Positions 1 through 12,986 of a DNA stretch of 64,000 nucleotides are shown here, piece by piece. The first letter of the stretch is position 1, and every line of letters starts with the position of its first letter. The notes below the pieces were generated by a model. That model searched no databases and had not been told where the DNA came from. It was given only the letters and a program-made list of their open reading frames with translations. The DNA is from Stereocaulon alpinum (Eukaryota > Ascomycota > Lecanoromycetes > Lecanorales > Stereocaulaceae): positions 186,001 to 250,000 of the forward strand of contig JAEUBA010000028.1 of assembly GCA_018257865.1 (NCBI GenBank), read 5' to 3'. A program made the position numbers and the translations under genes.

Positions 1-3000
1 TCCACCCCAGAATTCAACATCCTATATGAGCGAGTCAGCAGTGCCCTATGTTGGGCTGCAAGGCAATCTTCCTCCCATCCCTATGAACCTCCCACAACAA
101 GATCAATCGGTCCAAAGCTCTCAATTACAGTATCAAGATATACAACCTGCCGAGTTTCCCAACTCCTATCGGTATCTGGGTTCGAACCCAGCACTCTCAA
201 CTGCCGCGCCGTCGCTCCAGCACCAGCTCCAACGATCCCAGAGCTGTCGTAAATGAAGTCCAATGTGCGGGCATGGTGCTTTGTATTGGAATACATTAGT
301 CACAAATGGTTGATCTATCTCGTGGTTACACCCGCCTCGCTGTTCGAAAGGAAGGATTAGTACACCATCTTTTGCGCCCATGGCGCGGTGGAGATATTAG
401 GATGGGGAAGGTCCATCTTGATTGGCATGGACAGGAATAGGCGGACATACTGCGTTTGTTGTTACGTAGCAAAAAGCGACATAGATGTGCTTTGCTTACT
501 GGCTGAAGCCATCCGCTAGACGTTCTATTCGTCGCCAAAAGCACTTTTGTATCACTAAATATAATGAACAGGAGAACAGTACTGTCGTATTTATAACATG
601 TGGTAACTTCTACTACAAAATCTATTAGCCTTTTGTGGTGGTTGGAATGACGACTAAAGCAGACAAGGCTGTCATTTAGAGGGACATTACACAAGCTCGG
701 TCCGAGAACAGGTACACTCACTCCGACTACTGTATTACAGGCAGCACCGCAGGCCGCTCAACATGCAAGTGGACGAGATTCCCGACTGTTAGATGTCTTC
801 ACAACGAAGGTCGCATTCTCTAATCAGTCCTCATTGCGCGATTCTTGAGTGTTTCACGCGGCGGCAACTCTTTGTCATTCAGAGGGAGGACTCCTCCATC
901 ATCCTTTCCTCTTTACTCTTCTGCTCTCCCACCTCTGGCTTCCATCCTTCCTTTTACCCTTGTTCACCTCCTACCTACTACCTTACACAACTAATTAATC
1001 TTCCTCTTCCACCTAGCGCCCACCTCCGACCCTATTCCTCGCCATAAGCACCGAACGAACACACAAAGCGTTCACGGACTCGCGAGTTCTACGAATAAGC
1101 CAAAAAATACACTGCGGTTGCCCTATGTTATTTGTCAGCGCTCATTACGACGTGCGATTCAATCCTATACCCTCATTCCGAACGATACAGCAGTCTGCCC
1201 TGCAATTATCAGGCTTCTCAGACTAGTGGTGATGACGATAGGACTTTTGGATATCTTGGAAAGGAACAAATACCTCAAGAGTGTTTGACTGCTGTACGAG
1301 AAGACGCAACCAGTCCATTCAAGCCTTATCTCGGACATTGGCCAAAGGTTTCTACAGCAACGGACGATACATCATAACACGCATCACGGAGCTTTTTCTC
1401 GTCACTCCCCCATTGTTGCGCCCCAAAGAACACCATCACATTCAACGGCCATAGTGTTCACAATTCTACCCATACGTGAAGAAATTGAAGAGCCTGGTAT
1501 ACAGTATGAGTAGCTCGAGGCAAACTATAAGGATTGTGGATTGACGAGTTACGGTCATTCTTGATGTTCGGCATACATACTGGAGGTTATCAAGCGTTGT
1601 GATCGAAGCTATAGCATTGTACCTCGGGCTTTAAGACCAATCAGTCTTTAGTTGTGAGAATCCACCTACGTGAGTAGATTTCCCGGTCCGTGAATTCTAT
1701 GCTATTTTGAGCTCTTAGTCACAGGTTGCCAACCTCACAACCTCCTTTGAATGGCACCTGAAAGTCTGAGAAAGTCTTATTGCTAGCTACCATGAAGAAG
1801 CACCAGGACCTATCTGAATCCAAGGCAATATGTCAATGACTGGTACCGAGCTCAGGCAATGCCCAACAATGCGAAGGCTTTGATCACATCCACTGACATT
1901 CAGGGTATACTGGCCGTTGGGATGAATCTGCCGCAATTTCCAATGACGGAGTCAGGAGTACTGGGCTCGATACGGTGCACTAGATGCGTTCAAACATTCC
2001 GCTAGCCGTATCTCACTTCGGTCGATTGCATTGGCAGCCAGATACCCTGAAACTCAAGTACATCCGGCCGCCGACGACGTACTACGACGCGTTCACTATA
2101 CGTCAATGAATGTGTAAGTTGAAAAGTCAATGATTATACTCGCTATGAAACCCACTAGCTGACAGACTCGCCTCAGCCAACCCAGGTGCACTGTACGCGA
2201 TCACGAACAGCTCCACTTGACACAGGCTTTCCTAATCCACGATATCTGTTGATGAACCATAGGGTAACCCGAAGGACATTCCGAATCGATCTATATCCGA
2301 CGACTCAGCAAAGAATACAGCTGCAGCTGCCACATGTTATCCACAAGACGCTGCTCAAGAAGCAAGCCTTGGCTCGAGGTCATGAAGAGAACAGACAGAA
2401 AGACTACATCGGAGCTAGGAAGGTCACCTTCGTCGGGGGTCTCTAGTCCGACAAACGCCAAGTCACCGATTCGTGTCAGGATGATTCCGCTCAACTCTAT
2501 TGTTATACCACTCACAACGGGCCTCCCTCAACCTATCACAAGCCGAGGGCTATACAAACTCCATGATATTAAGGACTCAACATCTACTCCGGTAAAATTG
2601 ATTGCGTCGTCGAGCTCGACCAATACCGTAAGATATGCGAGGAGGATGTGCTATTCGAGGGGTGTGATAGTGCTCAATATAAACCCTGAGCGGCATAGCC
2701 AGGCTTGTCCACATATCCGCTTGTTTGTATAAGGAGATCATTAGACGACCCCTTTTCCCAATGGCAGAAGGATCTTAGGAATGGGCAATGATGCTTGCTA
2801 TTAGTAGTGATGCAATGGGATGGTCGCAATCACACTGGCTGCTATTTGGAGAATAGCACCACAGCCGTCCCAGAACTATGGCTGGAGTCATAGGCTCGGC
2901 TCGGCAAACTGTCATTAAGCGAGGTACTAGGGAGGACTTTGGAGATGAGGACAGAAATACAGAAATGACACCTCCATTTGCTTCACTACTCGGCCCCCAC

Positions 3001-3268
3001 ACCGGTTATAACATAGATTCCTAAACTTGCAGCTGGTGTCTTCCTGCTGTGCAATATGGATTTGCTCACAAGCTGCTGTACCACCCTCAATGAGAAGCAA
3101 TAACATTAAACTTAAGGTCAGCCCACACGGTCCTCGGCCGAACGCCTTGGCGATAGACTCAGGAGGTTGACATCGGCTTATCGCCCCCCAAGAATAGTGG
3201 TCGTACAGATTCTAAACACTTTCCGTAGTCGAGACTGTCGTTCGTTGGTAACAGTAGAACTACACACC
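1..3268. other. Intergenic stretch, no recognised gene
   Basis: About 3.3 kb with only short open frames in all six frames. None shows a family motif, a signal peptide or a convincing chain of splice sites. The longest plus-strand frame (about 2334-2732) has a composition that does not suggest a known protein. The 3' UTR of the minus-strand NLR gene that ends at 3269 presumably lies in the last few hundred bases. A palindromic tRNA-like B-box at 178-193 has no matching arms and was rejected. Confidence 0.5.
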
Positions 3269-6200
3269 TTAGGTAGCCACTGCATTCGAACAAACAGCTT
3301 CTTTCCGACTCCGGAGCCGTGACTCAAGCATCGGGTTTCTTCGTTGAAAGAAGGGCGCAAGCAGAATCAAAGACTCGTAGACCTTAGCATGTAAACCCAT
3401 AGTCTCTCGATCTGCCTTGAGATCATAGCTATCATCTTCTTCGAAGACCTTCAGCCGACGTAGAAGTGTGAAATAAACGGACAGATGAGCACTGAAAACC
3501 TCTTCGCTGCTTTGTTTCGAGTCTTGTTTCTGGATCTCCTGTGCTGCTTGCCTACAGCTGAGGAGGAGATCTGACAATGGCTGGTGTATGTCACGATTTT
3601 GCTTTGAGATACTAATATTACCCAGGTTATCCGCAAGTGGCTTCGTGTCTTGGTTTGTCAAGACCTTGACCTCGGTCGCCGGGCTTTTCGCGACTGGGCT
3701 TTGGGGTTCTAGACTTTCTGACCGCAAGCTCTCCGCTTCTGTAATTTCTGCATCCGTATGCAATATTTTTGGACTCTCTGATTCCGGGCCCTTCCATCCT
3801 GGACTGTCTGCTTCTATGCTCGCTGCTCCTGGGCTCTCTACCTCCTCAAACGTCAAAAGCCACCCCAGCTGATCTCGAGACTTTAGAAGCTCGTTGACAT
3901 GGACCTGGAAGTGTTCAGCTATGGTGATAGCATTGCGTACGAATGGGCGCAGCATATCGTAAGCATGGTCTTCGACCCGTTCCCAGGAGGTATAGCAGAG
4001 TAAGAATATCTGGCGAAGCCAGCGCACACGACCTTCGTGCTGGGCTCGTTGCAGTATACATTCAAGCCAAAGGGTGTGAATCTGCAGAGGACCAATAAAA
4101 GTGGATCGAGTCCCAAGGGAGACGTTCTCTAGCTCCGCTAGATACTCGCTTTGCCCTACAAGACCGTTCGCAAATACCTCGAAGTCAGGTAGCTCATCCC
4201 TAAGTTCTGGAAGCCAACGTCGTTGCTGATTGAGGAATAGTTTGTAATTTAGAGAGTGATCAGAACTACTCAAGAAAGCAATCAGCTCTAGGAGCTTCAG
4301 GGTAGAGACATGGCCTTGAGGAAGTCGTTCGAGTGAGACGGCATAATTCCCCATTATCGACTGTCCCATCTTCGGTTTATAGGACAGGAAGCGCTGCCTA
4401 GCTTGCCAGTCAGGTCCACTGAAAATCCCCAGAAAGTGCTTAGCGGGTGCATCTTCTGTAGTCTGGGCGAGTACATTGACTATGTAGGAAATTGCTCGGC
4501 AGGCTGCTAGAGCATGCCCACCGACTGCTTTTGCTATGCCCTCAAGTTCAACCTTTGATATCGCTGGTATTACTGCATCCGGATACCTGGTCTCATGCCG
4601 GTCCAGGACCATTTGCATCACCGCTACAATCTCGGGGACTTTCATACTGGGAATATGAAAATTTCTCGGACTCCTCCCTATGCTTCCAATGCTAATATTG
4701 GGATCCCTAGTTGAGCACAATATAATCTGTGCTTCACGAGGGAGCGCGGCTCTGATTGCTTCTTCATCGTGAAGCCTGTCAAGATCATCGATAAGAAGGA
4801 GAGTAGGCTGATTGCTTGAGTCTCCCAGCCAGGTCTTGAAGGCCGCAACACGTTCAGTCTTCCCCAGTCCACGCCAAATCGCCGCCAAGTTGGCCTGGGG
4901 ATGTCGCGCTGATAATATATCGTGTCCAATGCCTAAGGCGATGCTGAATAGCGCGTCTTCTAGAGAGTTCAGATCATCTGCACGAATCAAGAAAACATTT
5001 GCGATGTTTCGGAATCGAAGCGCAATCTCTAAGAGGATCTCGGTCTTGCTAGGGCAGGAGTCAGCTTCTGAACGTAGTGGCCGCTGACATATCCACAAGA
5101 TGAGACAATGTCAAACAGTGCTCTTCACTAACGGAAGATAGTAGTAAGTGCGTCGAAATCTTGACAGGATCGAGAAACCAGCTGAGATTGGAGCATGGCG
5201 CGTGAAATGCATTCGAATGAAAGACCTGAAATGAACTAAAAGTCCCAAAGCGCACGATGCACGACAACAAAACAGGAGCCAGGGAGCAATGAGATGAAAG
5301 TACCCTATACCCCCAATGCCCGTCAACGCAACAAGCCTAGGAGGGCCCGAGTTTCCAGAATGGAGGGACCCCATGATCTGGTTCAGGGTATCGACTCGGC
5401 CAATCAACTGACTTGTTTCTCTTAGTTCGGACCCTGCGTACCATTTGGTGTCTGATTTTGAGGGGTAATGAGGTGCCACAAGTGATGCTCTTCCTGGGAT
5501 CTTTGAAATCACAGTTTAGTCCTCGCACTAAAGATGTGGCTGGCTTTGGACTAATCCTCCAAGACTTACATGATTTCCCATATTATGCGCTGACTGGGCC
5601 TCATACGGGCTGAGCAACTCTATGCGAATCTTCTTCAACCGATCGAGCACCGGCATATAACCCCCAAATTTCGACTCAAATTTGCAGATGCTATGGTGAT
5701 CAACGTTGAGTATTTTTTCAGCGACACGGCCGTGGAATCCAGCCGAGCTTTGGGTGACAATCTATAATTCTATAAGCACAATTGGCCAATTCGCTGTGAT
5801 GGCGATACCTACGACTCGGCTCTTGCCACCTACCACAGTCTTTTCTCCTTCGCAGAAACAGCGAAGTGGAGGCACGATTCTCATAGCCGAAAAGGCTTCC
5901 TCACTATCTACTGATGATGGATTGAAGGGTCGAAGTGGATCAATGATGGCGTGCGATCTAACACCCAGCACGGCTTCGCATAGACAGAGAAGGAGTTCGT
6001 TCCAATCCGCCTGGGTAGTTCCAGAGTGTGGAGTGCTGAGGAACATCAAGCCACAATTCTCGAGCTTGATCCCGTTGAATTTTTCTGGCTGTGTGTCTAG
6101 TCGGATCATGGCTTCTCGTACGACCAAGCCCCCCTAACGAATACATCAGCCGTGTGAAGTGAAGGACAGATAATGATGACATGCTAGAGAATGACATATA

Positions 6201-6860
6201 AAGATAATCGGCCGACGTTGTTCCTCAGGAGAAGCTCGTGCGTAACCAACTTGTCTTAGTAGCTCGTCGGCCCAATCCCTTAATCGATTATCACTACTTT
6301 TCTCAACGAGCATTGAGTTATAGCCAAATGTCATTATTCGAGCTTTCTCGAACCCAGAGCTGTTTGGTAAGAAGTCCTTGAGCCACATTTTCGTGCTAGC
6401 CAACCAGGTATCAAAGGCGTTTCCGCCAAGACCATGCACCGCACAGACACTATATGGTGTTGGAATGTCAGAGCCTTTGGCTTGGCTAGATGATCATCAA
6501 GCCATCTGACAATGGTGCAACTTACTCCATGTCAATCTCATCTGCTGTGTGTAAGACCGTCAGGCCATCGAATTGATCATCCAGAGTCCATTCAATTCTA
6601 GTTTCTGCTGCTAGCTTCATCACTTTGGCCTTAAGTTCAGCCGAGCAGAAAATTATAGTGCCTGTCTTGAATTCGTTCTGTAAGGCCAAAGAGCAATCAA
6701 GCCGACCAGGTCTTGGGTCCGGTGTCGAGGAAAACAAGGTCCTCCGTGAAGATTGCGCACTTGCTTCAAGTCGTCTTGCGGTCTCTTCGAATCCCTTGCT
6801 GGACGTCCCGAGACCCAGGCCTCGAATACGCACAGCTCGGGAACTCCTCTTAGGAGCCAT
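3269..6860 (-). CDS. NLR/STAND protein: serine hydrolase (lipase-like) N-domain plus NB-ARC ATPase
   Basis: Reading six exons (6860-6526, 6485-6185, 6133-5813, 5761-5570, 5500-5304, 5048-3269) gives about 1041 residues. Residues 130-330 resemble the alpha/beta-hydrolase of fungal NLRs: an HGLGG oxyanion-type motif, a nucleophile elbow CHSLGGLVVREA near 210, and a late DHHSICKF that would carry the catalytic His. The NB-ARC follows: P-loop GIGGIGKT near 443-450 (rebuilt by splicing a 255-nt intron) and Walker B LLLIDDLD near 532. The C-terminal half is helical with a Ser-Pro/Glu-Ser-rich linker; I see no WD40, ankyrin or clear TPR array. By family, such proteins act in non-self recognition and regulated cell death; a role here is inferred. 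The intron at 6184-6134 is GC-AG. The 5569-5501 acceptor is the least certain junction. Confidence 0.85.
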
Positions 6861-7044
6861 GACTTCTTATAATGTACAATTCATGAAGGTAGACTGCTGT
6901 ACCGTTGGTTTGAGCGGGCAAAGACACTCAGTGTGGCTGTGCCGGGGGTGATGCCAGGCTCCAACACGTAGTTTCGAGGCCGTCCATCTTGCAGCCTGTG
7001 ATTGGGCTACAAACCCGCCAAGAACTTTCTGTTCCAGAGCAGCC
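6861..7044. promoter_or_regulatory. Upstream region of the NLR gene
   Basis: This is the 184 bp between the NLR start codon (minus strand, 6860) and the left arm of the inverted-repeat element at 7045. It must contain at least part of the NLR promoter. I see no distinctive operator or TATA element. Confidence 0.3.
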
Positions 7045-7398
7045 TAGAAGGGTTCACCGGGTGACTGGCCGAACCCCATGACTGGCCAGCCTTGTAAGGC
7101 TGAGCCCTGGAGCTTCCACATAATTCTTGTTCCCCTGGGTCCAGCTCCGGGCGCTTCTAGGGGTACAATCACCAAGGACCATAAGTTACAAAGTAGACAC
7201 ATAATGATAAGACTTCTGGTATAGAAGTTCTAGCTGATAATAAGCACTATAATTCAATACGCGAAAATATAACTAAAAGCCCACTGCGTGTGGAGTTGAA
7301 ACCCAGAGTAATAACATCAAAATTGATGTTACTGTAGGAGCTCAGCCCTACAGATGGCCAGTTAGGGCAACAGGGGGGTCTGGCCAGTTACCCTTCTA
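7045..7398. mobile_element. MITE-like element with long imperfect terminal inverted repeats
   Basis: The left arm (7045-7113) and the reverse complement of the right arm (7338-7398) both begin TAGAAGGGT and share, in order, ACTGGCC, GA-x-CCCC, ACTGGCCA and TGTA-x-GGCTGAGC, with small gaps. The interior is AT-rich and non-coding and contains a short hairpin at 7312-7331 (arms TAACATCA and TGATGTTA). Length is about 354 bp. I could not find a clean target-site duplication, so the exact ends and superfamily are uncertain. It might instead be a remnant of a larger DNA transposon. Confidence 0.4.
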
Positions 7399-8035
7399 CG
7401 GCGGGGCAAGCTGACAACCCCCACGAAAGTCTGAGCACTGAAAACCGCACTTCCTCAAGGTAAACACCTGGCTAAGGTATACGAAGCGATACATGAAGAC
7501 AACACCGTGAGCTAATTGCAGTCACTTCAAGGGCTTACTAGGCGTTTTGGAGTCCCATGCTGTTACCTAGTAGGATTCGATGGAGTACTATTGAGTCGTC
7601 CAGTGTAAAAGTTTTGCGCATTGTGTCCTTCACAGAGCCTGCGCGCGGAGTGTCGCCCAGAATGTTCCTGTTAGGTCCTTAAAGCTGTTCCCAAGCACCG
7701 CCGCTTTAGGGGGATGACTTTGGGGTTGGAGTAGTTTACTGTAGAGGTCAGCATCGGGGCACAGCTTAGAACCATAGCTCTCCATCCAAGTCTCGGGGAT
7801 CGTTGGAAAGTGCTCGACGAGTTCTATTACCTTTTTGTATACAGCTGAAGAACTATGAATTAGATATCGACGTACTTGGTGGAGCTTCGGAGTTTTCATA
7901 CAATTAAAACATGTGCCGCCGTTCTTGGCTAGGATCGCGCTTACCTTAGTGCTGCTATCCGAGCTTCCCTAGGCGAGCCTAGGGTCCATCAACGGCTCTC
8001 CAACCAAATCTCGTATTACCTAGTCTACAAGGGCG
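7399..8035. other. Non-coding stretch between the MITE-like element and the Copia element
   Basis: About 640 bp. One minus-strand open frame (7899-7630, about 89 residues) has no recognisable motif. Nothing else can be supported. Confidence 0.4.
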
Positions 8036-8040
8036 ATACT
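8036..8040. repeat. Target-site duplication ATACT (left copy)
   Basis: The five bases immediately before the 5' LTR are repeated exactly after the 3' LTR at 13171-13175. A 5-bp duplication is the normal product of Ty1/Copia integration, so the element is in its original insertion site. Confidence 0.85.
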
Positions 8041-8224
8041 CGTTGGCAATATGTGGTGAAATCTCTGACGTTGGACCCTGGCACTAGGCCTAATATAGTT
8101 AGCGTTCACTTAGAGAGGCCTTATTGCCTACACAACTTCTAGACTTAGCAACTTTAGAATAATCTACTCGATTACCTCTATAATTGCACGTAATGAGCTT
8201 CTTAGCTGACTATATTTGCTAAAG
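8041..8224 (+). repeat. 5' LTR of the Copia element
   Basis: 184 bp, starting CGTTGG and ending GCTAAAG. It differs from the 3' LTR at eight positions by my alignment. All are transitions, and all are CpA/TpA or TpG/TpA pairs. The canonical TG...CA ends are not present in either copy. Confidence 0.93.
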
Positions 8225-8234
8225 GGTTATAAGC
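8225..8234 (+). other. Probable primer binding site region
   Basis: The bases directly after the 5' LTR (GGTTATAAGC) are where the tRNA primer site must lie. Because the element is RIP-mutated, I cannot assign the tRNA. Confidence 0.35.
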
Positions 8235-10275
8235 CTAGGTTTAGCACCCGCTGGCGACTACTTTAGTCTATTCTAGACCTCTTTAGGCTTTCTAGACCTT
8301 CTGTAGTACTCCTATATCTTTTACTATATAGTACTCCTATATACCTACGTATTAATACTCTTAATATACCTAATACTATTTCCTCCCTATTATTCAGTAG
8401 ATTTGGAAGCGACTATAGAGTCGTCGACCTATAAGATTGAGAAGCTGAAGGGGGCTAAGAATTAGCTGCGTTTTAAATATAAAATACAGGCTATATTTAA
8501 GATAGACGATACCTAGGACGTAGTTAGTAGCGATAAGCTTCGACTAACTAAGCCTCTACGCCCTATATAGAGACCTGCTATTATTAATAATAATAGCACT
8601 CTAATATCTCCTGCAGTTACGGCCTCTACTGTAGATATAGCTATATTCTAGACTCGCCTAGCCTAATAGGATAAGGATAATAAAGACTGGAAGAGGAAGA
8701 ATTATAAGGGTATTATACGCCTTATATTCTATACTAAGGAAGGCCCTAGGGAATATATTAAGGGGCTAGATACTATCTATACTTAATAGGAGATACTAAA
8801 GAGGTAGTATAGAGTTTCTAACCTTTTAATATAAGACTTAGTACTGTATATAATTGCTTATATCCAGTCCTCCTCCTATAAATCTATCTAGGAATATACG
8901 GAAGCTATTAAGAAATAGCAGACTATTCTAGTTAATATAAGAGTTAGACTTCTAGACTAGATACTATCTTTATTCTTTCGCAGCGGACTTAAGGCTAGAC
9001 TTAAACCTTATATATTCTAATTAATCTAAGTAGTAAAAGCCTCCGGCTAGGAACTTAAGATTAATAATATATTATCTACCCTTTCGGAGTATAATCGACG
9101 TATTAAAATCTAAGAGGATACTTCTAAGGCTATAGTAGCCTAATTCGGAAAGTAAGATAAGTAGGATAAGCCTTAATTTAAGAAGAAAAAGGATACTAAG
9201 ACTACTAGTTAGAAGTATAGTAATCCTCCTTATAGTTATTACTACTTAAGGACTTATAGCGATACTTACTACTTCCTACTATATCTAGAACTCCGCCTAA
9301 AAGACTAGGTCCTAGCTGCTAGTAAGGAAGACTTAACGATTAAAAGCTAACGTAAGAAGGCCTCCTCAGCTAGATATAATAAAAGTACTAAAGACTTACT
9401 ATTAATAGTAATTCGTATTATTAAGGCCCTCAGTACTAAAGTTATTAATATATTAATCCCTTCTACTCCGAAGGAATAAGCCGTCTATATAGACACCGCC
9501 TTTAATATATATACGCTATAGGATCGGTCTAGATTTAAAGACTATAGGCCTAGTAATAAAACCCTTACCGGTATTAATAGTAAGGCTCTAAAAGTTCTTA
9601 GGATTAGCACTGCGCTATATCTAAGAGTTCTCTATAGTAAAGTTAAATACGTCTAAATTAGTAACGTATATTATATCCCTAATATAAATTATAACCTTCT
9701 CTTAATTATAATACTAGAAGATAAGGGCTGCTACGCTATAATTAAAGACGGATACTTCGATATTATTAACTCTAAGGATAATAAGGTTATACTAAGAGGC
9801 ACCCGTATTAGCAAGAGCTATTTGCTTAATATAAAATATTTAGATCTATCGTAAGTATTAAGATCTTTTAAGAAGTCTCCAGCTAATTATACGTCCTAGG
9901 ATAAATAGTATTAACGCCTTAGCTATCTAGGTATATAAGACGTTAAGAAGCTATCTAAAATTACTACTAGTATTAACGCCGCTATAGCTAATAAGCTTTA
10001 GAAGGATATTCCTCTATATAAGCTATGCGAGGAATATACTTTAGGTAAGATAACTAAGGTATATAATCGAATTCCTTATTAATAAGACGCCTCTAAGCGA
10101 GAGACGGTTAAAGGAGCTAAAATCTTATTAGATATTACTAGAGGTAGTCTTATTAAGGTTACTAAGGGAGGATATCGCTACTACGTCTCCTTTATTTACG
10201 AGGCTACTAATATAGTCTAGATTTATATACTAAAGTATAAGTTAGAACTTCCTACTATAATTCGACACTTCCTAG

Positions 10276-10438
10276 TCTAGTGTCAGGGCTCCGGGGTACA
10301 CCGCGGGTACACCGCACCCCCGGACCACTAAGCTATATACAGTCTAATAGTGTCGCCCTGGCAAGCACCGAACATTTTGAGTTTTGCCCTTAGGGGTTCA
10401 GCGGTAACTGCGCCCACAGTTACCGGGTTGACATCTAG
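10276..10438. mobile_element. Nested solo-LTR-like insertion in the Copia integrase region
   Basis: A 153-bp GC-rich insert (10281-10433) begins TGTCAGGG, ends GGTTGACA and is flanked by exact TCTAG direct repeats (10276-10280 and 10434-10438). The TG...CA ends, the TGTCA/TGACA terminal inverted repeat and the 5-bp duplication are those of an LTR retrotransposon, so this is most simply a solo LTR left after recombination. It contains a short tandem repeat of GGTACACCGC. Unlike the host element it keeps abundant CpA and TpG, so it probably arrived after the Copia copy was RIPed. A small MITE is the alternative. Confidence 0.8.
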
Positions 10439-12970
10439 ATAGCGAATTAGGGCTACTTAGTACGTCGCTTTACTAGCGATAATAAGGCTATCTACGCGTC
10501 TAAGGAAGTCTAGGATACTCTCCTAGACCTTAGGATTTAATAGGAGCCTTTAATACTATATACGCCTAATTAGAACGTAATTACGGAGCGTACCTTTCGT
10601 ACGCTTTTTAGACGTATAAGAGCTATTCTTTAAGATACTAGATTCAGCTAATCCCTATAGGGTAAAGCCCTTAACTATATTATCTATACTAAGAATAAGT
10701 CTCCCTTATCGATTAATTCAGCTACTACTCCTTATAGAGCTTAGACTAGGACTAAGACTAATATTAGCCTATTTAAGCCTTTTAGATATATTACCTATAT
10801 CTATAATACTAATCCTTCTCTAAAGAAATTGGATAATAAGGCTATTAAGTGTAAATTCCTAGGCTATAGTAAGAATAATAACTAGTACCGCTTCTAGGAC
10901 CTTTAACATAAATATATTATTTCTTCTACTTAGGTTTAGTAGGAGCTTAACGCCTCTATTGATAATAAAGAGATAAGGGGTGATAGCGAATTTAATAAAG
11001 ATAACTCCTAGTAATTCTTTACTATTAATAGGCTACTGTTAGCTAATAAGGACGTCTAGGCTACCTAAGCTACTAACGTATTACTAGCAGAAGATACTCG
11101 ATTGCCTGATTTAGATTCGGAAGATAAATAGACTATACTAGAGTCTCCGCCTTCGCCCTCGCCTCCGTCTTCGCGTCCTCCTTCGCCTTAGCTACTGCTA
11201 GACTTACCTCTACCTCCTTCTAATCTAGAAGTCCGCCTAATACGCACTCGTATTCAGGAGAAACCTAATTATAGGTAACTATATAGTATTCGTAGGTATT
11301 AGAAGAAAGGATTTGCAGCGAGGGCTTATAAGGTAATAGTAAACTAAGTACCTACTATCCCTATAAATATTAATATTACCCTTTCCGGCCCTAATAAGGA
11401 TAATTAGATAGCAGCCTTATAGGAAGAGCTTAATTCGCTAGAAGAGATAGGAATATAGGATATACCTACCCTACTTCCTAAAGGTAGGAAGGCCCTACTT
11501 AGTTAATAGGTCCTTACCCTTAAGCTTAATTTAAATAGAGATATTACCCGCTATAAAGTATACTAGGTAGTTAAAGGTTTTAAGTAGGTTAAAGGTTTAG
11601 ACTTTAATAAAACCTTCTTAAGTATAGTTAAAGGTACTATAGTTAGAATACTAATAGCGCTATACGCTAAGTACGACTATAAGATAGAATAATCTAACGT
11701 TACTACCGCCTTCCTAGAGTCTTACCTAAAGGAAGAGGTATAGGTCGAGTAACCTTATAGCTTTATAAATAGTAACCTAACTAATACTTACTAACTAAGA
11801 CGTATCTTATATAGTCTTAGGTAGTCCCCGCGCGAGTAGTATAATACTATTCGCTAATTTATAGAGTCGCTGGGATATTCCTAGCTAGTAAAAGACTACT
11901 CTATATTTACTAGCGATAATAGTATAATAGTCGTATTTTATATTAACGATATACTTATATACGGACCTAATAAGGCTATAATCGCCGAATTTAAACAGAA
12001 TTTGGATTAATAATTTAGAATAAAACACCTTAGTAACGTCAGCTAGTATTTAGGAATATTAATTATTTAAGACCGTCCTAATCGCACTATTTATATTAAC
12101 TAGACTGCCTACGCTAAGCAGCTAATTAGTTAATTAGATATAAAGGATTATTAACTAGCCACTTCTCCTATAGAGAGAGGCAATAATATAACTGCAGCTC
12201 TAGAGAATTATACTATAAATAGGGAGGAAGTAGAAGGCTACCGCTCCTTAGTTAGTACCCTCTAGTAGTTAGTTATAATAATACGGCCAGACCTTACCTA
12301 CTTAGTTAGTAAGTATAGACGCTACTCTAATAACCCTACGACTAAGCACTTTAATACTACTAAGCGGATTACTAAATATTTAGTAGGTACTACTGATATT
12401 AGATTACGCTATAGACCTAAAGACGTTATTAGGTTTAATACTATAGGTAAGCTTATTAGCTAGACAGATTCTTTATAATCTAATAATAAGACTACGTCCT
12501 ATATAACTTTAGGCTATATCTTTTAACTTTAGAATAGACTAATTAGCTGGTTAAGTAAGCTGTAGACCTTATATACCGACTCTACTACGGAGGCTAAGTA
12601 TATTACCTAGTCTAATACCGCTAAGGAATCGGTCTTCCTAGCGTAATTACTTACTAAAATAGGATATAACGAGGATAATATTAAGCCTATACGCCTTATA
12701 GGAGATAACTAATTAGTAATTAAGCTTGCTAATAACCTAGTAAATTATACTCATACTAAGTATATTCGTAATAAGTTCCACTTAGTACGCGAAATAGTTA
12801 ATAATATAGGCGAACTTTCTATTAGCTACGTTAATACTACGGATATAGTTACTAACGGAATAATAAAGCTAATTACGCCTAATAACTTCGCCCCTTATAG
12901 ATATAAGCTTAGACTATCCCTGAGTATAATTAGCTAAGGATTTAGAAGTTATAGTAGACCTTACCGTCGC

Positions 12971-12986
12971 CGACTTTAAATAGGAG
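12971..12986 (+). other. Polypurine tract region of the Copia element
   Basis: A purine-rich run ending AAATAGGAG lies directly before the 3' LTR, the expected place for plus-strand priming. It is partly degraded. Confidence 0.4.

Noticed and set aside
178..193. GGTTCGAACC-type B-box resembling a tRNA T-arm
   Set aside because: Neither strand has a matching acceptor stem or an A-box at the right distance; the motif is a chance palindrome.
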